Assembly: GCF_017315735.1 (NCBI RefSeq)
Contig: NZ_JAFLRK010000008.1
Location: 1 to 64,000 of the forward strand
Direction of reading: 5' to 3'
Length of the DNA: 64,000 nucleotides
From: Paracoccus shandongensis
GTDB taxonomy: Bacteria > Pseudomonadota > Alphaproteobacteria > Rhodobacterales > Rhodobacteraceae
Below the pieces are notes generated by a model that made no database searches, was not told the origin of the DNA, and saw only the letters and a list, made by a program, of their open reading frames with translations. Both the position numbers and the translations under genes were made by a program. How positions within the stretch are numbered: the first letter of the stretch is position 1; each line of letters opens with the position of its first letter. Below are positions 26,012 through 35,019 of the stretch, in pieces.

Positions 26012-27549
26012 CACGCCGCCCTCATCGTCTGGTCGAATTCGCCCATCATCATCCGCCCGACGTCTTCGGCGGTCACAGACCTGGCCTGGACCGAGGGAGA
26101 CAGGCGTCCATGGTACATGACGTGGATCCGGTCGGAGATCTCGAATATCTCCTCCAGTTCCTCGGAAATCATGAGGATCGCCGTGCCGGTGTCCCGCAGG
26201 TCCACCAACTTCTGCCTGACCATCGCCGCCGCTCCGACATCGATGCCCCAGGTCGGCTGGGAAACGATCAGGATACGAGGCTCCAGCAGGATCTCGCGGC
26301 CCAGCACGAACTTCTGGAGGTTGCCGCCCGAGAGGCTGGACGCGATCGATTGCCGACCCCGCGAACGGACATCCATGCCGGAAATGCAACTGTCAGCGAA
26401 ATCGGCCTGCTGCCGTCGTCTGATCAATCCCTTTCGGACCAGGCCCGCCCGGTGGGCGGTAAGAAGCACGTTGTCCGCCAGGCTCATAGCAGGGACCGTG
26501 GCGCGCCCCAGCCGTTCTTCCGGGACAAACGTCACTCCCAGTTCCCTGCGCATTCCCGGCTGGGTATCCCCCACAGAACGATCAAAAACCCGGATCCTGC
26601 TCGCCATGTCGCTCTGCAGCCTGATTTCACCTGACAAAAGCCGCGCCAGCGTGGACTGGCCATTGCCCGACACACCGGCAATGCCGACGATCTCGCCCGG
26701 GCGGACCACCATCGAGACGCTGTCGAGGCTCTCTCCCAGCGGATCGGGGTTGTCATAGCTGAGGTCGCTAACGGTCAGGGCCGGCTCGCAGCTTGGTTTC
26801 GCCTCGGCATGGCGGGCTGTCGGGATGGCCTGTCCAATCATCAAGCGGGCCAGTTCCGCCGATGTGGCCTGTCGTGGGTTCGCTGTTCCCGTCACGCGTC
26901 CCTGGCGCAACACGACGGCGCAATGGCACAGGTCCCTGATTTCCTCCAGCTTGTGCGAGATATAGAGCATCGCGACGCCACGCTCGGACAGTTTCCTCAA
27001 TGTCCCGAAAAGCTGCTGGACGCTGTGGGGCGGCAGCACGGATGTTGGTTCGTCCAGGATGAGCAGCTTCGGATCTTGCATAAGGCAGCGGATGATCTCG
27101 ACCCGCTGTCGCTCGCCGACTGAAAGGCCATGCACCGGCGCGTCGGGATTAACGTGAAGGCCGTATTCATTCGCCTTCTGGCTGATTATCTCGGACAGGT
27201 CCGGCAATGATCCGGGAACGGTCAACGAGATGTTTTCAACGACGCTGATCGTTTCAAACAGCGAGAAATGCTGGAACACCATTCCGATGCCCAGGTCTCG
27301 GGCAACGCTCGGGCTGGTGACGGCGACCTTTTCACCATTCCAGACAATCTCGCCCTCATCAGGTTGCTGAATACCGTAAATGGTCTTCATGAGGGTGGAC
27401 TTGCCTGCGCCGTTCTCACCGAGGATGGCGCATATCTGGCCTTGTTCCAGCGAAAGATACACGCTGTCGTTTGCCACATATGTGCCGTATCTTTTGGTAA
27501 TGTTCCGCAGTTGAAGCAATGGGGGGGATTCACCTACCTTGGTCTTCAA
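26011..27549 (-). CDS. Dual-domain ABC ATPase of the nucleoside/purine importer
   Basis: 512 residues from TTG 27549, chosen because AGGGAG sits six bases upstream; the longer frame adds 37 unlikely Cys/Arg-rich residues. First domain: Walker A GENGAGKS, signature LSVGERQRVEI, Walker B LLILDEPTSVL. Second domain: a degenerate Walker A GVSGNGQS, signature LSGGNLQKFVLGREI and ILIVSQPTWGID (Asp and Glu replaced by Ser and Gln). That layout is usual for YufO/RbsA-type proteins. It drives uptake through the two permeases. Confidence 0.92.
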   Translation of the reverse strand: MKTKVGESPPLLQLRNITKRYGTYVANDSVYLSLEQGQICAILGENGAGKSTLMKTIYGIQQPDEGEIVWNGEKVAVTSPSVARDLGIGMVFQHFSLFETISVVENISLTVPGSLPDLSEIISQKANEYGLHVNPDAPVHGLSVGERQRVEIIRCLMQDPKLLILDEPTSVLPPHSVQQLFGTLRKLSERGVAMLYISHKLEEIRDLCHCAVVLRQGRVTGTANPRQATSAELARLMIGQAIPTARHAEAKPSCEPALTVSDLSYDNPDPLGESLDSVSMVVRPGEIVGIAGVSGNGQSTLARLLSGEIRLQSDMASRIRVFDRSVGDTQPGMRRELGVTFVPEERLGRATVPAMSLADNVLLTAHRAGLVRKGLIRRRQQADFADSCISGMDVRSRGRQSIASSLSGGNLQKFVLGREILLEPRILIVSQPTWGIDVGAAAMVRQKLVDLRDTGTAILMISEELEEIFEISDRIHVMYHGRLSPSVQARSVTAEDVGRMMMGEFDQTMRAA

Positions 27550-27701
27550 ATGCTGCTCCCTGTTATTGATGACCACGCATTCTTGCGGAACCCGGCAGCA
27601 ACTCGCGCCAGATCTGCGACAAAAGTTGCGTTTTTTGCCTTTTTTGTAGGCAGCGCTCAAGCTGATCGTACACTGATCAATCTGCCGAACGCTGACTCTA
27701 G

Positions 27702-27714
27702 CTTGCGTAGCAAG
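27702..27714. promoter_or_regulatory. Palindrome in the LysR/importer divergent region
   Basis: CTTGC-gta-GCAAG, five-base arms and a three-base centre, lying between the importer operon and the lysR-like gene. It fits a LysR-type T-N11-A site in general form. Evidence is symmetry and location only. Confidence 0.4.
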
Positions 27715-27787
27715 TCGAGATTACGACGAGTAGACAAACAACAGAGACGTTCCGTTCCAAAAATAGAACGGCACCCAGGGATTGAAT

Positions 27788-28726
27788 ATGCCCAAGGTAG
27801 AATTGAAGGACATCAGCAACTTTGTGCTGATTGCCCGGGCGGGCAGTCTGACGCGCGCGACGATGGTGTCCGGCATTCCAAAGGCGACGTTGAGCCATAG
27901 CATTCGCCGTCTGGAGGATCTGCTTGAAGTCGAACTGTTCCTCAGATCCCAAAAGGGGTTGCACCTGACCGATGCAGGTCGTGCCCTGCTGGACAACAGC
28001 GCGCGCGTGTTCGACAGCATTGAGGTTGCGACAAGCGCCGCTCAGCGCGCGCACAGTTCGCTGAACGGCAAGGTTCGCATCCTAGGCAGCGCCGAGTTCG
28101 GAACCAGCATCATCGGCGCCGCCACCTTGTTGCTGGCGCGAGAGCATCCCGGCTTATCGTTCGAGACACGCACCTACCCCAGCGATACGCCCTTGCCGGA
28201 GCAATCCGACTTCGACTGCATGATCTTCGTCGGCACAGCGCCGTCGTCCGATTATGTATGCCGGAAGCTCGGGAATGTCAGCTATCGCGCCTATGCAAGT
28301 CCGATCCTGCTTGAGAAGTGGGGTACTCCCGAAAGGATCGACGACCTATCGCCCATGCCAGGCATTGAATACATGCGAAAGGGTATTGCCGAGCCTTGGC
28401 TGCTTCAGGACGATGAAAGCAAGCAGGTTGCACGCTACAGCATGCGGTTCAGCGTGCACGATTACTGGATGGCGAAGTTCTATGCAGTTTCGGGCGAGGC
28501 TGTCTCCTACCTGCCCGACTTTTTCGTTCACTACGAAGTGGCGCAGGGCAGCCTTGTCCCCTTACTGAAGCCCGCCGAGAATGTGGACCAGATTGCCGTC
28601 TGGGCGATCTATGGCGCCGCCCGGCACAAAAACCCGCGCGTCAAGCTGGTGGTCGAGACCTTGTGCAAGCAGTTTTCTAGTGTCATTCGTCATCCTGGGT
28701 ATGCCTTGGTTCGAGGAAACGACTGA
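27788..28726 (+). CDS. LysR-family transcriptional regulator
   Basis: 312 residues from ATG 27788. The N-terminal winged helix is typical (LKDISNFVLIARAGSLTRAT, IPKATLSHSIRRLEDLLEVE, LFLRSQKGLHLTDAGRALL). A ligand-binding domain follows. Divergent from the importer operon, it probably controls it, and perhaps the N-demethylase operon that starts 370 bp downstream. The inducer is unknown but a methylated purine is a reasonable guess from the neighbours. Confidence 0.93.
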   Translation: MPKVELKDISNFVLIARAGSLTRATMVSGIPKATLSHSIRRLEDLLEVELFLRSQKGLHLTDAGRALLDNSARVFDSIEVATSAAQRAHSSLNGKVRILGSAEFGTSIIGAATLLLAREHPGLSFETRTYPSDTPLPEQSDFDCMIFVGTAPSSDYVCRKLGNVSYRAYASPILLEKWGTPERIDDLSPMPGIEYMRKGIAEPWLLQDDESKQVARYSMRFSVHDYWMAKFYAVSGEAVSYLPDFFVHYEVAQGSLVPLLKPAENVDQIAVWAIYGAARHKNPRVKLVVETLCKQFSSVIRHPGYALVRGND

Positions 28727-29093
28727 GACGTTCTGCCAGCATGCAAGGCGCGCGCAGGAATGCGCCAGACATGAGCCGTTCCCAATCAAGACCCTGCGTT
28801 CGCGCTCAAACCAGAAAAGGTCGTCGCAGAAAACGTCTGTAATTACATTGTAAATAAGGGCGAAGGGCACACAGATGTGGGCACATTTTAAGCGAGCATG
28901 CCGTGTCAAACTGGGCACGATGGAGTGATTTGGATGCGAGTCTTCGCTGGACCATAAGGTTGGTCACTCTTAGCGCCTTGGATTGTTCAGAATCTGAAAC
29001 ACAAGGTACAAACTACTGCACTTTTTGAAACGCAGTGCTTTCCGTAGGCTATTATGAAGCAACTATTACAACGGTAGCTAACCGGGGGGAATA
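28727..29093 (+). promoter_or_regulatory. Upstream region of the N-demethylase operon
   Basis: 367 bp without a gene, AT-richer than its flanks. A possible promoter is TTGAAA at 29025-29030 and TATTAT at 29050-29055, with 19-base spacing, which is long. A strong ribosome-binding site, GGGGGGA, stands just before ATG 29094. A repeated gggcacac/gggcacat pair near 28865-28885 may be a regulator site. Confidence 0.4.
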
Positions 29094-30149
29094 ATGAACG
29101 CTTTGACTCCACTCACCGCAGATCAAAGCTATCTGCGCCATTTCTGGCATCCTGTCGCAACCGTGAACGAACTCCAGGCTGCCGATCCAGCAGGCAATGG
29201 TCCGATCGGCAGGATGCTTCTGGACGAACCGCTGGTCATTGCGAAGCTGGACGGAAAATACGTCGCCATGCGGGACCGTTGCGCGCATCGTTACGCGAAA
29301 CTGTCCGTCGGAAAGGTGCTTGATAACAACCGCATCCAGTGCCCGTATCATGGCTGGGAATACGGCGCTAGCGGCCGCTGCGAACTAATGCCGGCCTGTC
29401 CCAACGACGCCATTCCGAAAAAGGCGTTCACGCCCGCCTATGCCTGCGAAGAGCGGTATGGAATCATCTGGGTCCGCCTGGACAGCTCGTGGGATTGCAC
29501 GAACATTCCTTATTGCGAGGCTTGGGAAAACCCCGAGTACAAGCGCCAGATCATTGCGGAGCCCTACAACTGGGACAGCTCGGCCGAACGCCGCTGGGAA
29601 AACTTCACCGACTTCTCACACTTCGCCTATGTGCATCCGGGTACCCTTTATGACCCGGCATATTCGGAACCGGCAATCGTGCCTGTGGACCGCGTGGGCG
29701 GCGAACTCCGCTTTTTTATGGAGCCGGGCCGCGACATGCTGGACACGCTGCCGGACGACAGCCCGCTGGGAAGCTGGAACTACCGGAACTCCATGCCGTT
29801 CAGCGTCAACCTGTCGATCAGACTGTACAAGAACGACAAGCCGTTCCTTCTCTGGACAACATCCAGCCCGATTTCGCAGAATTCGTGCCGCAACTTCATG
29901 ATCATCGCGCATACCGACGACACTATGCCCGACAGTCAGCCGCTCGACTTCCAGAAGCTTGTTCTGGCCGAAGACCAGCCTGTCATCGAAACGCAACCCG
30001 GCCCAATCTACCTGGACGAGGTTTCGCTACCGACGGACAAGATCTCGAACCAGTACCGGAAATGGCTGCGCGAACTCTCCACCGCCGCTACCAAGGGTGA
30101 AGAAGCGTTCAAGGCGGCCCTGTTCACCGACGTCACCGAAAGCAAGTGA
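29094..30149 (+). CDS. Rieske N-demethylase oxygenase (NdmA/NdmB-like)
   Basis: 351 residues. The Rieske domain has Cys63 and His65 (RCAHR), then Cys83 and His86 (CPYHGW). The catalytic domain has the non-heme iron site ERRWENFTDFSHFAYVHPGT, with His176 and His181, and a later acidic ligand near AEDQPVIE. From memory, the sequence follows P. putida NdmA and NdmB closely (YLRHFWHPV at the start, DKIS-QYRKWLREL near the end), and the length matches. These enzymes hydroxylate an N-methyl group of caffeine or theobromine, releasing formaldehyde. Which position is attacked here cannot be told. Confidence 0.85.
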   Translation: MNALTPLTADQSYLRHFWHPVATVNELQAADPAGNGPIGRMLLDEPLVIAKLDGKYVAMRDRCAHRYAKLSVGKVLDNNRIQCPYHGWEYGASGRCELMPACPNDAIPKKAFTPAYACEERYGIIWVRLDSSWDCTNIPYCEAWENPEYKRQIIAEPYNWDSSAERRWENFTDFSHFAYVHPGTLYDPAYSEPAIVPVDRVGGELRFFMEPGRDMLDTLPDDSPLGSWNYRNSMPFSVNLSIRLYKNDKPFLLWTTSSPISQNSCRNFMIIAHTDDTMPDSQPLDFQKLVLAEDQPVIETQPGPIYLDEVSLPTDKISNQYRKWLRELSTAATKGEEAFKAALFTDVTESK

Positions 30150-30154
30150 CCGGC

Positions 30155-30976
30155 ATGAACGCACGTGAAGACGCAGCGGTCTGGAACCGTTGGTACCCGC
30201 TTGGGTCGCCAACGGATATCCGGCGGCGGAAGGCGACTAGGACCAGGCTTCTGGGCCACGACATCGATTTGGAAATCCACAAGACCTGGATTTCCGCGTC
30301 GAGCGACTCCCGGCCTTTGCCGGTGACCGAGCGGCTGGGATATGTCTGGACAAGCCTTGGCACGCCCGACGGACCCCCACAGCAGTTGCTGGAATACTAC
30401 GAGGTCGATCGCCTGGTGATGAACATCTGGTCCACGCCGATCAAGTGTTCGGGCCTGCGGATCGTGGACAACGTGATTGACAACGCGCACTTCCCGTTTC
30501 TGCATCCCAACATCCTGGGTGACGAGGATCACCTAGACCTGGTTCCGGGAGAGGCCAGCGTGGATGACGCGGGAGCGCTATGGCTAAAGTCGCAGAAAGC
30601 CTGGCTGCCGCTGACGAACTCGGTCGCGGAATACACCTACCGGATTTCGGATCCGTATTCGGTGGTTCTCTTCATCCATCGCCCGTCGACACCGGATCGG
30701 TACGACTACCTCGGCATCTTCGCGCAGCCCGTGGACGAGGAAAACTTCATCGCACACAAGCTGCTTGCCTGGATAAAAGAAGACTGGATGGACGAGCGCC
30801 AGCTGAAGGCCGACCAGCAGAGCATCTCGGCCCAGGACAAGTATGTCCTCGAGCGGCATGTCCATAAGAAGTTGCCGCTGAACGGCGCGGAAACCTCCAT
30901 CGAGGTGGACAGCTCTTCGCTTAACTATCGCGAATGGCTGCGGGCCAATCAAGTGAGCTATGGGGCGATGACATGA
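30155..30976 (+). CDS. Rieske-less NdmC-like oxygenase, copy 1
   Basis: 273 residues from ATG 30155; a GTG at 30146 is also possible. No Rieske motif is present. The protein starts with a shortened N-terminal region (WNRWYPLGSP) and goes to the mononuclear iron domain: IVDNVIDNAHFPFLHPNILG with the two His ligands, then AQDKYVLERH. This matches the NdmC pattern: NdmC carries no cluster of its own and receives electrons from a Rieske domain on its partner. The gene directly downstream encodes a separate Rieske protein, overlapping by 4 bases. It is a distant paralogue of the protein encoded at 34164. Confidence 0.8.
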   Translation: MNAREDAAVWNRWYPLGSPTDIRRRKATRTRLLGHDIDLEIHKTWISASSDSRPLPVTERLGYVWTSLGTPDGPPQQLLEYYEVDRLVMNIWSTPIKCSGLRIVDNVIDNAHFPFLHPNILGDEDHLDLVPGEASVDDAGALWLKSQKAWLPLTNSVAEYTYRISDPYSVVLFIHRPSTPDRYDYLGIFAQPVDEENFIAHKLLAWIKEDWMDERQLKADQQSISAQDKYVLERHVHKKLPLNGAETSIEVDSSSLNYREWLRANQVSYGAMT

Positions 30977-31506
30977 CCTCATATGTCGTTGCACTTGAAA
31001 AGGACGTCCGCGATTTTTCGATTGTCAGGTCGATGATGGGCGACAAGCCCTTGGTCATCTGGCGCGGCGCCAGCGGCGCGATCAACGTCTGGCTGGATCG
31101 CTGCCCCCACCGTTCCGTAAGGCTTAGCGCCGGACGGAACATGGGCGGATACCTCGAAGGCGTGTACCACGGCTGGAAGTTTGATGAATCGGGCAAGGTA
31201 ACGCAGGTTCCTGCGCTGCAGGGACGCCCGTCGGAAGACATCACTGCGACCGTCTATTCCACGGCTGTGGCGGACGGTTTTGTCTGGGCAAGCGAAGAAG
31301 AATGCGCGCCCTCAGGCAGCGCGGGCGAACCATGCTATCCGGTCCACATCGCGGCGCCGGTCGATCAAGTTAGGCTGCATGTCGATGCCAGCGCTAATCA
31401 TCTCACCCCTTGGGGTATAGATAGGACAATGGTTTACCCGACCGGCGATCCAGTGCAACGGCGCGCGGAACTGTCGGCCATCCGGCGCAGACTGGAGGAG
31501 TCATGA
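30973..31506 (+). CDS. Stand-alone Rieske protein, cluster cysteine missing
   Basis: 177 residues from ATG 30973. The Rieske domain has RCPHR (Cys44, His46) but at the second motif reads LEGVYHGW. Gly63 (codon GGC at 31159-31161) stands where Cys is expected, while His66 is kept. The spacing equals that of intact relatives, so this looks like a TGC-to-GGC change. A two-iron cluster with only three of four ligands is unlikely to be normal. The C-terminal 80 residues have no clear domain. It lies between an NdmC-like oxygenase and a GST-like gene with 4-base overlaps on both sides. Confidence 0.82.
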   Translation: MTSYVVALEKDVRDFSIVRSMMGDKPLVIWRGASGAINVWLDRCPHRSVRLSAGRNMGGYLEGVYHGWKFDESGKVTQVPALQGRPSEDITATVYSTAVADGFVWASEEECAPSGSAGEPCYPVHIAAPVDQVRLHVDASANHLTPWGIDRTMVYPTGDPVQRRAELSAIRRRLEES

Positions 31507-32144
31507 TACAGCTGCATGACTATCCGCTTTCGGGGAACTGCTTCAAGGTCCGCTTCCTGCTGGAGCAGCTTGACTTGGAATACCAGTCGATCCTTGTCGA
31601 CTTTTATCCGGGCTACGAGCACAAGTCGCCACGGTTCCTTGACATAAATCCGCTGGGACAGCTTCCGGCAATCGTGGAGGGGGGCGAAGCGGTTCGCGAT
31701 GCGCAAGCCATCCTGGTCTATCTTGCCACCGCATACGACAAGTCCGGCAAGTGGTTTCCGCGCGACCGCCAGGGTGAGGTCTACCAATGGCTTGCCTTTG
31801 CGGACCAACTGACAGGTTCCATCTCGGCCGCGCGGCTGCATGATGCAATGTTCTATCGGCTGGACGTGGGCAAGGCTCGGTCCGACGGCATCAGGCTGCT
31901 GCGGATCATCGACGAGCATCTCTGGTTCGCCGAGAAGGATGGTCACGAATGGCTGCTGCCGCTGCCGCATCCCACCATCGGGGATGTCGCATGCTTTCCT
32001 TACATTGCACTTGCCGAAGAAGGTGGCATCGACCTGGCTCCGTTTTCCTCCGTGTCGCGGTGGATGGAGCGCTTCATGAGACTCAAGGGGTTCAAGCCAA
32101 TGCCCGGCATGATGCCTCTTCCAATGCCGAAGGAGACGCCATGA
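31503..32144 (+). CDS. GST-like protein (NdmE-like), copy 1
   Basis: 213 residues with an N-terminal thioredoxin fold (YPLSGNCFKVRFLLEQLDL, NPLGQLPAI) and an all-helical C-terminal domain (WLAFADQLTGSISAARLHDA, FPYIALAEEGGIDL). In P. putida, NdmE is a GST-like protein needed structurally with NdmC and NdmD for N7-demethylation of 7-methylxanthine. The paralogue at 35020 shares most of these motifs. A glutathione role tied to formaldehyde is an alternative. Overlaps both neighbours. Confidence 0.82.
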   Translation: MIQLHDYPLSGNCFKVRFLLEQLDLEYQSILVDFYPGYEHKSPRFLDINPLGQLPAIVEGGEAVRDAQAILVYLATAYDKSGKWFPRDRQGEVYQWLAFADQLTGSISAARLHDAMFYRLDVGKARSDGIRLLRIIDEHLWFAEKDGHEWLLPLPHPTIGDVACFPYIALAEEGGIDLAPFSSVSRWMERFMRLKGFKPMPGMMPLPMPKETP

Positions 32145-33088
32145 ACACTCAACGGGTAAAGATCAGGCGGATCGTGGAGCAGACGCCTGAAATCCGATCG
32201 TTCGAACTGGTTCCCTGCGACGGATCTTCCGTCAAGTTCACGCCGGGCGATCATATCGACGTCTGCGTCGGCGACGGCATCGTCCGCCAGTACTCGCTCT
32301 GGAACGCCCCCAAGGACCGCGACGCCTATCACATCGGCGTCAAGCGCGAAGCGAATGGCCGGGGCGGATCAGCTGCGATGCACGCGCTGCACGAGGGCGA
32401 CGAGATCGAGGTGGGCCTGCCGCGGAACAATTTCGAGCTTCGGTCGGACGAGGGTCCGGTGATCCTGATTGCCGGGGGCATTGGCATTACCCCGGTGCTG
32501 GCGATGGCGCGCCACCTTCAGTCCGTGAACCGCAAATGCGTCCTTCACCTGTTCGCCCGAAGCGCCGAGCATGCGCCGTTCAAAAGCGAACTCGCTGCCC
32601 TTGACGAGGCCCCGGTCTATCTTGGCCTTGTTCCACCGACGCTCAACGCCGTTCTGACCGGCATCCTGTCCAACCCGCCCGCCGATGCGCGCCTGTATTT
32701 CTGCGGGCCCGGACCCTTCATGGACCTGGTCGAGCAATTGGCGAAGGACTGCGGCTGGAAAAGCGACCGCGTCCATCTGGAGCGGTTCAGCATCGATCCG
32801 GATGCGTTGGAACTCGACGGCGACAGCTTTGAGGTGGTGCTGCAAAAATCTGGCGTTACACTAAAGGTCGAAGAAGACCAGACCATCATCGCCGCCATGG
32901 AGGCTGCCGGACTGGAGCCGATGACATCCTGCGAGCAGGGGGTTTGCGGCACCTGCCTGACTACAGTTCTGGAAGGCGAGCCGGACCATCGCGATTTCTA
33001 CCTCAATCCGGCCGAAAAGGAATCTGGGACGCTGATCCTGCCTTGCGTGTCGCGTTGCAAGGGCAAGAGACTGGTGCTGGATCTGTGA
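32141..33088 (+). CDS. NdmD-like reductase without the Rieske domain
   Basis: 315 residues from ATG 32141, with AAGGAG six bases upstream. FMN-type reductase domain (RQYSLWNAPKD, GGIGITPVLAMARHL, FCGPGPFM) then a plant-type [2Fe-2S] ferredoxin domain (SCEQGVCGTCLTTV, and a final Cys in LPCVSRCKGKRLVLDL). P. putida NdmD is about 588 residues, because an extra Rieske domain precedes this part. That domain is absent here and is found instead as separate proteins. It would feed electrons from NAD(P)H to all three oxygenases in the cluster. Confidence 0.87.
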   Translation: MNTQRVKIRRIVEQTPEIRSFELVPCDGSSVKFTPGDHIDVCVGDGIVRQYSLWNAPKDRDAYHIGVKREANGRGGSAAMHALHEGDEIEVGLPRNNFELRSDEGPVILIAGGIGITPVLAMARHLQSVNRKCVLHLFARSAEHAPFKSELAALDEAPVYLGLVPPTLNAVLTGILSNPPADARLYFCGPGPFMDLVEQLAKDCGWKSDRVHLERFSIDPDALELDGDSFEVVLQKSGVTLKVEEDQTIIAAMEAAGLEPMTSCEQGVCGTCLTTVLEGEPDHRDFYLNPAEKESGTLILPCVSRCKGKRLVLDL

Positions 33089-33089
33089 C

Positions 33090-33323
33090 ATGGTAACGCG
33101 GCGCGTATCTCTTGAGGGAACTCTCAAGACCGAGTCCTGCCTTGCCATGGTCAGCCACTTCGCCCGGCGCCTTTCGTTGTCGAGCACGATCGCCAGTGCG
33201 ACTCCTAGTTGCATCACGCTGATCCTGACCGGGGACGAACGGCTTATCGACATGTTCGAGATTGCCTGCTGGCTCGGGCCGGACGACGTGAACATCGACG
33301 CGATCACGCTTGAAACCGTCTGA
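33090..33323 (+). CDS. Small acylphosphatase-like protein
   Basis: 77 residues; its ATG lies one base after the reductase stop. The pattern of strands and helices (VSHFARRLSLSSTI, LILTGDERLIDMFEIACWLGP) resembles the acylphosphatase fold. The catalytic Arg of the GFR loop and the Asn are not evident (TESCL and ASATPS in those positions), so it is not likely to be an enzyme. Position suggests a small structural subunit of the demethylase system. The family call is weak. Confidence 0.5.
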   Translation: MVTRRVSLEGTLKTESCLAMVSHFARRLSLSSTIASATPSCITLILTGDERLIDMFEIACWLGPDDVNIDAITLETV

Positions 33324-33432
33324 CGCGGTCCAGAAGCGACGCCCGGCGCCGCGAAGGACGCTGAAATGAACGCGCTGGACCATGGCCCGATTGGCCAGTG
33401 CCCTGGGCTGAAATGCAGAAATGGGGAGTGGA

Positions 33433-34104
33433 ATGAAACCTTCAGAACTGGAAGCCGGGTGGTTCCCTGCCGGACTTCAGAACTATGTCCTTCCGAAGAC
33501 GGCAGGACGCGTGGTGATCGCCGACAACGACATCGCTCTGTGGCGCGGCGAGGACGGCCAGATCCGCGCATGGGAAAACAGGTGCCCTCACCGGGGCATG
33601 CGCCTGTCCTACGGCATCGTCCGGGGGAATACGCTGACATGCCTGTATCATGGCTGGTCCTATGATGGGGCGGGCGCCTGCGCGGGCATCCCGGCGCATC
33701 CCGAACTGACCCCGCCCAAGACGATCCGCGCTAAGGCCTATCGAGCGGCAGATGCTGGCGGGTTCATCTGGGTCGCCAATCCCGGCGAGACGACGGCGCC
33801 GCCATCTATCGACGGTGATTGGGTTCCCAACCGTTCGGTCCATATCGACGCCACCCCGGTCAGCCTGAATGAACTTGCCGAAGGCATGGGCGCCGGTCTG
33901 GTGTCGAAGATCACCGACCACGCTGGAATCGTCCGCGTTCACGGAGTGGAGGAAGAAATCCTCCTAGCGTTCCTGGACATGAAGAAACACGGGGCGATGA
34001 TCCACACCTCGGTTCCAGCCAGTGCATCGGAGGATGTCGCGATCGCCGTCAGCAAGCTGACCAGCCGTCTGCGGCAGGTATTCAAGGCGTCAAGCGCCGC
34101 TTGA
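33433..34104 (+). CDS. Stand-alone Rieske protein matching the N terminus of NdmD
   Basis: 223 residues from ATG 33433, preceded by GGGGAG; ATG 33421 is in frame. The Rieske motif is complete: Cys51 and His53 (RCPHRG), Cys70 and His73 (CLYHGW). From memory, NdmD has ENRCPHRGLRL and YHGWTYES at its N terminus, very close to ENRCPHRGMRL and YHGWSYDG here. The remaining 100 residues resemble the NdmD middle region. This looks like the detached electron-transfer domain of NdmD, serving the NdmC-like oxygenase encoded next. Confidence 0.85.
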   Translation: MKPSELEAGWFPAGLQNYVLPKTAGRVVIADNDIALWRGEDGQIRAWENRCPHRGMRLSYGIVRGNTLTCLYHGWSYDGAGACAGIPAHPELTPPKTIRAKAYRAADAGGFIWVANPGETTAPPSIDGDWVPNRSVHIDATPVSLNELAEGMGAGLVSKITDHAGIVRVHGVEEEILLAFLDMKKHGAMIHTSVPASASEDVAIAVSKLTSRLRQVFKASSAA

Positions 34105-34163
34105 TAGGCATCGCAGCCTAGCAAGTTGATCGTCTCACTTCGACAAGCGAGGAGAAACACACT

Positions 34164-35018
34164 ATGACACTCGATACTTTCACCCGTTCGCAATGGTACG
34201 CCATTGGCCGTCTTCCCGATTTCGACGGCGCAGAAGCAAAGCCCGTCCGGCTTCTGTCGCAGGATCTGACTGTGAGCGACAAGGCTGGTGTTCTTTCGGT
34301 AAACGACGCGGATGGGCGCAGCCTTTTGACTCAGATCCGCTATGGCCATCTCTGGACCACGCTGAGCGATACGCCGCGCCCGCTTTACGACATGCCCGAG
34401 TTCGACGAGCCGGACCGGCGTCTTGTGACCGCCGGCGGCGTGGGCGTTCGCTGCTCGGGGCTGCGCTGCGTGGAAAACTTCCTCGACATGGCGCATTTTC
34501 CCTTCGTCCACACCGATATCCTCGGCGTGGAAGAGCATCCGAGCGTCGAAAGTTACGACGTCAGCATGGATGCGGAAAAAGACGAAATCTGGGCGACCAA
34601 ATGCAAGTTCTTCCAGCCCATGGCTTCGGCGGCTGCATCGGGCGGCCAGATAACCGAATACAAGTATCGCGTCCCGCATCCCTATTCGACGATTTTGTAC
34701 AAGACCTGCCCGATCCGGGATAATGTCTGGGATCTGGTTGGGTTGTTCATCCAGCCCGTGGAAGAGGACGAATGCATCGTCCATTCGTTCATTCTAGTCT
34801 TTGACGATGAAAACACCGACACCGGCCTTCTCCACTTCCAGCAGAACATCTTCCTGCAGGACCGGATGATCCTCGAGAACCAAGTTCCTCGGAAGCTGCC
34901 GCTCGATCCCCGTTGGGAATTGCCAACCCGCGCGGACGCGTCCTCGATCGCCTACCGTCGCTGGCTGAAGGCCAATGAACTTCAGTGGGGTGTCGCGCTC
35001 TTCAACGAGGCGGCATGA
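34164..35018 (+). CDS. Rieske-less NdmC-like oxygenase, copy 2
   Basis: 284 residues, close to the 281 of P. putida NdmC as I recall it. No Rieske motif. Iron-site region CVENFLDMAHFPFVHTDILG, with both His, and later LQDRMILENQVPRKLPL. Wording such as RVPHPYSTILYK and IRADxxS-YRRWLK near the end also recalls NdmC. It should N7-demethylate 7-methylxanthine or a similar compound, using electrons from the Rieske protein encoded upstream. It shares this Rieske-less design with the gene at 30155 but the two are clearly diverged. Confidence 0.85.
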   Translation: MTLDTFTRSQWYAIGRLPDFDGAEAKPVRLLSQDLTVSDKAGVLSVNDADGRSLLTQIRYGHLWTTLSDTPRPLYDMPEFDEPDRRLVTAGGVGVRCSGLRCVENFLDMAHFPFVHTDILGVEEHPSVESYDVSMDAEKDEIWATKCKFFQPMASAAASGGQITEYKYRVPHPYSTILYKTCPIRDNVWDLVGLFIQPVEEDECIVHSFILVFDDENTDTGLLHFQQNIFLQDRMILENQVPRKLPLDPRWELPTRADASSIAYRRWLKANELQWGVALFNEAA

Positions 35019-35019
35019 A

